From positions 1-37,195 of the forward strand of contig NZ_MVAR01000038.1 of the NCBI RefSeq assembly GCF_001999325.1: DNA of 37,195 bases, in the 5' to 3' direction. The position numbers and the translations under genes are program-made. Below, in pieces: positions 34,081 to 37,195 of this stretch. Numbering within the stretch: position 1 is the first letter of the stretch; each line of letters begins with the position of its first letter. Below the pieces are notes generated by a model. It had not been told where the DNA came from. It searched no databases and saw nothing but the letters and a program-made list of their open reading frames with translations. Source of the DNA: Thioalkalivibrio versutus (GTDB lineage: Bacteria > Pseudomonadota > Gammaproteobacteria > Ectothiorhodospirales > Ectothiorhodospiraceae).

Positions 34081-34353
34081 TCAGCGCGACTTCTTGTTGG
34101 CGATGTGACCCTTGAAGGTCCGCGTCAACGCAAACTCGCCCAGCTTGTGGCCGACCATGTTTTCGTTGACCAGCACCGGAATATGTTGACGCCCGTTGTG
34201 TACCGCGAGGGTGAGACCCACCATCTGCGGGATGATCATCGAGCGGCGCGACCAGGTCTTGATCGGACGCCGATCGTTCTTCTCGAGCGCCTCATCCACC
34301 TTCTTGCGAAGGTGATGGTCGACGAACGGGCCTTTCTTCAGTGAACGCGGCAT
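34081..34353 (-). CDS. rpsS: 30S ribosomal protein S19
   Basis: uS19 is a 30S head protein next to S13. The 90-residue product (E. coli 92) starts [18 protein letters not shown] and has [21 protein letters not shown] and [20 protein letters not shown]. It lies 12 nt after rplB and 9 nt before rplV, the standard order. Confidence 0.98.
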   Translation of the reverse strand: MPRSLKKGPFVDHHLRKKVDEALEKNDRRPIKTWSRRSMIIPQMVGLTLAVHNGRQHIPVLVNENMVGHKLGEFALTRTFKGHIANKKSR

Positions 34354-34365
34354 GCTGGCACTCCG

Positions 34366-35187
34366 TTACTTCTTGCGCCGACGCACGATCATGCCGTCGG
34401 TACGTTTGTTGTTGCGGGTCTTGTAACCCTTGGTCGGGCGGCCCCACGGGGTCACCGGGTGACGCCCGAAGTTGCGACCTTCACCACCACCATGCGGGTG
34501 GTCGACCGGGTTCATCGCAGTACCACGCACGGTTGGGCGGACACCCATCCAGCGTTTGGCACCGGCCTTCCCGAATTTCTTGAGGCTGTGCTCGCTGTGA
34601 CCGACTTCGCCGATCGTGGCCCGGCACTCGGACTGGATGCGGCGCATCTCACCGGAGCGCAGGCGAATCGTCGCGTGCGCGCCTTCACGTGCCACGACCT
34701 GGGCCGAGGCACCGGCGGACCGCGCAATCTGCGCTCCCTTCCCCGGCTTCATCTCGATGCAGTGAATCACCGTGCCCACCGGAATGGAGCGCAGCGGCAT
34801 CGCGTTACCCACGCGAATCGGGGCCTGCGAGCCGCTAGTCACGGCATCACCCTGCTTCAGCCCGCGAGGCGCAATAATGTACCGGCGTTCGCCGTCAGAG
34901 TACAGTACTAACGCCAAATGAGCGCTGCGGTTCGGATCATACTCCAGCCGCTCGACCTTGCCGGGCACGCCATCCTTGTTCCGCTTGAAGTCAACGATGC
35001 GGTAGCGCTGCTTGTGGCCACCACCGACGTGCCGCGTGGTAATCCGGCCAGCGTTGTTGCGGCCGCCCGAGCGGGTCTGCTTTTCGAGCAGCGCCGCGTG
35101 CGGCGCGCCCTTGTGCAGACCGTCGCCACGGATCTTCACCGCGTGACGGCGCCCGGCAGAGGTCGGATTGGTCTTGATAATCGCCAT
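34366..35187 (-). CDS. rplB: 50S ribosomal protein L2
   Basis: uL2 is a primary 23S-binding protein near the peptidyl-transferase centre. The 273-residue product is the E. coli length, with [20 protein letters not shown], the RNA-binding OB and SH3-like domains, and the C-terminal [20 protein letters not shown] containing the conserved His of HPHGGGEG. The tail [19 protein letters not shown] is typical. It starts 2 nt after rplW ends. Confidence 0.99.
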   Translation of the reverse strand: MAIIKTNPTSAGRRHAVKIRGDGLHKGAPHAALLEKQTRSGGRNNAGRITTRHVGGGHKQRYRIVDFKRNKDGVPGKVERLEYDPNRSAHLALVLYSDGERRYIIAPRGLKQGDAVTSGSQAPIRVGNAMPLRSIPVGTVIHCIEMKPGKGAQIARSAGASAQVVAREGAHATIRLRSGEMRRIQSECRATIGEVGHSEHSLKKFGKAGAKRWMGVRPTVRGTAMNPVDHPHGGGEGRNFGRHPVTPWGRPTKGYKTRNNKRTDGMIVRRRKK

Positions 35188-35189
35188 GA

Positions 35190-35486
35190 CTAGACCTGTT
35201 CTCCTTCACCCATGTCGATGCTCTCGCCTTCAGCGAGGGCCACATAGGCCTTTTTCCAGTGGTTGCGACGCCCGAACATGCGACCGAAGCGCTTGTTCTT
35301 GCCCTGCTGGTTCAGCGTGCGCACGTGCTCCACACGAACCTCGAACAGCTTCTCGATCGCGGCCTTGATCTCGGCCTTGTCCGCATCCGGCAGCACACGG
35401 AACACGTATTGCCCCACTTCGCCGGCGTTGGTCGACTTCTCCGACACCACCGGACCCTGAATAATCTGCATCAGACGCGAATTCAT
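35190..35486 (-). CDS. rplW: 50S ribosomal protein L23
   Basis: uL23 is the main docking site for trigger factor and SRP at the exit tunnel. The 98-residue product (E. coli 100) has [32 protein letters not shown] and [20 protein letters not shown]. The ATG at 35486 overlaps the rplD stop (ATGA) and has GAGGAG eight nt upstream; an in-frame GTG at 35495 lies within the rplD end and is rejected. Confidence 0.97.
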   Translation of the reverse strand: MNSRLMQIIQGPVVSEKSTNAGEVGQYVFRVLPDADKAEIKAAIEKLFEVRVEHVRTLNQQGKNKRFGRMFGRRNHWKKAYVALAEGESIDMGEGEQV

Positions 35487-36088
35487 GCCAGCCACTCCTC
35501 AAGCTTGCGGATGGCGCCTTCCGTAATCACGACCGTATCGGCCCCGACCAGGTTGGCGGGATTGACACCGCTCACATCGATCACATCCACGTGCGGGACG
35601 TTGCTCAACGCACGTTCGGTCATCGCGTCATCCTCGGCCAGCACCACCAGCCCCCGCTCCAGGCCGAGCTCGCCGAGCTTGGCAATGCCGTCACGGGTCT
35701 TGCCCGACTCGACGGCGAATGCAGCGACCACTTTCAGGCGATCCTGCCGCAGCAGTTCGGAGAGGATGGACGCCATAGCGGCGCGGTACATCTTCTTGTT
35801 CAGCTTCTGCGAGAAATCCTGAGTGCGCGCAGCGAACACCTTGCCGCCACCCGTCCACAGCGGGCTGCGAATCGTACCAGCGCGAGCGCGCCCAGTCCCT
35901 TTCTGGCGGAACGGCTTGATGCCGCCGCCACTGACCTGGGCCCGGGTCTTCTGGGCACGGGTCCCGCTGCGGGCGCCGGCCAGCTGAGCGACGACGCTCT
36001 GATGCACCAGCGGTTCATTGAAATCCCGCTCAAAGCAGGTGGCGGACAGCTCCACGCTGGCCCCGGTATCGGCAGTCGTAACTTGCAT
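35483..36088 (-). CDS. rplD: 50S ribosomal protein L4
   Basis: uL4 lines the exit tunnel and, in E. coli, represses the S10 operon at transcription and translation by binding the leader upstream of rpsJ. The 201-residue product equals E. coli, with [20 protein letters not shown], the tunnel loop containing [19 protein letters not shown] and [12 protein letters not shown]. Here rpsJ follows tuf by only 5 nt, so a classical leader is missing in front of rpsJ; see the structured rpsJ-rplC spacer. Confidence 0.98.
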   Translation of the reverse strand: MQVTTADTGASVELSATCFERDFNEPLVHQSVVAQLAGARSGTRAQKTRAQVSGGGIKPFRQKGTGRARAGTIRSPLWTGGGKVFAARTQDFSQKLNKKMYRAAMASILSELLRQDRLKVVAAFAVESGKTRDGIAKLGELGLERGLVVLAEDDAMTERALSNVPHVDVIDVSGVNPANLVGADTVVITEGAIRKLEEWLA

Positions 36089-36092
36089 TGTT

Positions 36093-36737
36093 TTAACCCT
36101 TCGCCTTCACGGCCGGACGAATCATCACGTCGGTACTCGGCGCGCCCGGCACGGCACCCTGAACCAGGACCAGGCTGCGATCAGCGTCGACGCGCACCAC
36201 CTTGAGGTTCTGGATGGTTTTGCGCTCGGCGCCCATGTGCCCGGCCATCTTCTTGCCCTTGAACACACGGCCCGGGCTCTGGTTCTGACCAATGGAACCC
36301 GGAGCGCGATGCGCCAGCGAGTTGCCATGGGTCGCATCCTGGGTGCGGAAGTTGTGACGCTTCACGGCACCCTGGAAACCCTTGCCCTTGCTCTGAGCGG
36401 TCACATCCACGATCTGCCCCTCCTCGAACCGGTCGACGGTGATTGCATCACCGGCAGCCAGGCCTTCGAGGTCGGTCTCGTCGACGCGAAACTCCCACAG
36501 ACCGCGCCCGGGCTCCACCGACGCCGCGGCGTAGTGCCCGGCCTCCGGCTTGCTTACCCGGGACGGCTTGCGCGAGCCCGCCGTCACCTGGACCGCGTTG
36601 TAGCCGTCGCCTTCGGTGCGCTTGATCTGGACCACGCGATTGTTGTCCACCTGTAGCACCGTAACCGGCACAGAGACGCCATCGTCCGTAAAGACGCGCG
36701 ACATGCCGAGCTTGCGACCGATGAGTCCAAGAGCCAT
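36093..36737 (-). CDS. rplC: 50S ribosomal protein L3
   Basis: uL3 initiates 50S assembly and reaches the peptidyl-transferase centre. The 214-residue product (E. coli 209) starts [19 protein letters not shown] and has [15 protein letters not shown] and the loop [20 protein letters not shown]; the Gln in [10 protein letters not shown] is the site methylated by PrmB in E. coli. A GGAAGGGG site precedes the ATG. It is separated from rpsJ by 110 nt holding two hairpins, the longest gap in the whole superoperon. Confidence 0.98.
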   Translation of the reverse strand: MALGLIGRKLGMSRVFTDDGVSVPVTVLQVDNNRVVQIKRTEGDGYNAVQVTAGSRKPSRVSKPEAGHYAAASVEPGRGLWEFRVDETDLEGLAAGDAITVDRFEEGQIVDVTAQSKGKGFQGAVKRHNFRTQDATHGNSLAHRAPGSIGQNQSPGRVFKGKKMAGHMGAERKTIQNLKVVRVDADRSLVLVQGAVPGAPSTDVMIRPAVKAKG

Positions 36738-36761
36738 TACAAAACCCCTTCCGTATCAGAC

Positions 36762-36777
36762 GGCGCTAACAAGCGCC
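36762..36777 (-). promoter_or_regulatory. Proximal hairpin upstream of rplC
   Basis: Perfect 6-bp arms GGCGCT and AGCGCC (36762-36767, 36772-36777) enclose a 4-nt loop, tgtt on the transcript strand. It lies about 24 nt before the rplC ATG and just 5' of its ribosome-binding site, next to the larger hairpin at 36784-36816. A regulatory role is inferred. Confidence 0.45.
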
Positions 36778-36783
36778 CTAAAG

Positions 36784-36816
36784 CCGTGGCCCGGCGAAAA
36801 TTCCGCCGGGCCACGG
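36784..36816 (-). terminator. Strong hairpin in the rpsJ-rplC spacer
   Basis: Perfect 13-bp GC-rich arms (36784-36796 and 36804-36816; CCGTGGCCCGGCG) enclose a 7-nt loop. On the transcript strand it is followed by CTTTAGGG, a T-run too short for an efficient intrinsic terminator. It starts 31 nt after the rpsJ stop. It could attenuate, pause polymerase, protect the 3' end of a tuf-rpsJ transcript, or bind a ribosomal protein. Confidence 0.55.
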
Positions 36817-36847
36817 AAAGCCCAATAGTATGGCAGAAAATTTAACG

Positions 36848-37159
36848 TTAGTTAAGCCTGATCTGAACATTTACGCCTGCAGCCAGATCCAGCTTCATCA
36901 GGGCATCCACGGTCTTGTCGGTCGGATCGAGGATATCCATCAGTCGCTTGTGCGTGCGCAGCTCGTACTGGTCCCGCGCGTCCTTGTTGACGTGCGGCGA
37001 AACCAGGACGGTATACGCCTCGCTCTTGGTCGGCAGGGGGATCGGGCCCTTGACTCGGGCACCGGTCCGCTTCGCAGTCTCGACGATCTCGGCCGCGGAA
37101 CGGTCGATCAGTCGATGATCAAAGGCCTTCAGACGAATTCGAATGCGCTGGTTAGCCAT
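36848..37159 (-). CDS. rpsJ: 30S ribosomal protein S10
   Basis: uS10 is a 30S head protein and, as NusE, part of the NusB-NusE antitermination and NusG-coupling complex. The 103-residue product equals E. coli, starting [18 protein letters not shown] and including [18 protein letters not shown] and [19 protein letters not shown]. The ATG at 37159 is chosen by homology; a GTG three codons earlier (37168) overlaps the tuf stop and is less likely. It follows tuf by 5 nt, so it is probably transcribed with the str genes. Confidence 0.98.
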   Translation of the reverse strand: MANQRIRIRLKAFDHRLIDRSAAEIVETAKRTGARVKGPIPLPTKSEAYTVLVSPHVNKDARDQYELRTHKRLMDILDPTDKTVDALMKLDLAAGVNVQIRLN

Positions 37160-37164
37160 CTGGT

Positions 37165-37195
37165 TCACTCAATAATCTTGGAGACGACGCCGGCG
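37165..37195 (-). CDS. tuf: Elongation factor Tu, last codons
   Basis: Only 31 bases are present. Read on the minus strand they encode AGVVSKIIE followed by TGA, which matches the C-terminal end of EF-Tu (E. coli ends AGVVAKVLG-like; many relatives end AGVVAKIIE). The position just upstream of rpsJ agrees with the usual rpsL-rpsG-fusA-tuf-rpsJ order. EF-Tu delivers aminoacyl-tRNA to the ribosome. The identification rests on nine residues plus synteny. Confidence 0.85.
   Translation of the reverse strand, partial: AGVVSKIIE

Overview
The window reads as a housekeeping segment of a GC-rich gammaproteobacterial chromosome. Gene orders match that class: miaB-phoH(ybeZ)-ybeY-corC-lnt, leuS-lptE-holA plus nadD-rsfS-rlmH, and uvrA divergent from an MFS gene followed by ssb. 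High GC, a proA gene inside the holA/nadD cluster and the protein sequences suggest a purple-sulfur/Ectothiorhodospiraceae-like lineage (Thioalkalivibrio type). The genus is inferred from recall, not tested.

Layout. (1) 1-1096, plus strand: 3' part of pepA, then holC. (2) 1119-8783, minus strand: one tightly packed cluster transcribed leuS-lptE-holA-proA-nadD-rsfS-rlmH-maf. It joins tRNA charging, outer-membrane LPS assembly, replication clamp loading, proline and NAD synthesis, ribosome silencing and maturation, and nucleotide sanitation; several genes overlap at their stop/start codons. (3) 9005-13146: a DUF2189 membrane protein (plus), a large Lon-family protease (minus) with an altered P-loop, and a YbeL-type zinc-ribbon protein (plus). 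These are the least characterised genes here. (4) 13151-18455, minus: miaB-phoH-ybeY-corC-lnt. (5) 18501-23530: ssb and a YajR-type MFS transporter (minus), divergent from uvrA (plus). (6) 23634-37195, minus: the ribosomal-protein superoperon, entering from the last codons of tuf and running through S10 (rpsJ to rpsQ), spc (rplN to rpmJ) and alpha (rpsM to rplQ), ending at a strong hairpin terminator shared with uvrA.

No mobile element, CRISPR array, tRNA, rRNA or prophage was seen, and no gap without a gene exceeds 300 bases (largest: 221 nt between leuS and the DUF2189 gene). Nothing here looks like a new multi-gene system. The points most worth a second look are RNA-level or regulatory: two tandem hairpins in a 110-nt spacer between rpsJ and rplC, tandem hairpins occluding the GTG start of nadD, an 18-bp near-perfect palindrome between yajR and uvrA, a hairpin plus T6 between rpoA and rplQ, and the Lon-like protease with an Arg/His P-loop.
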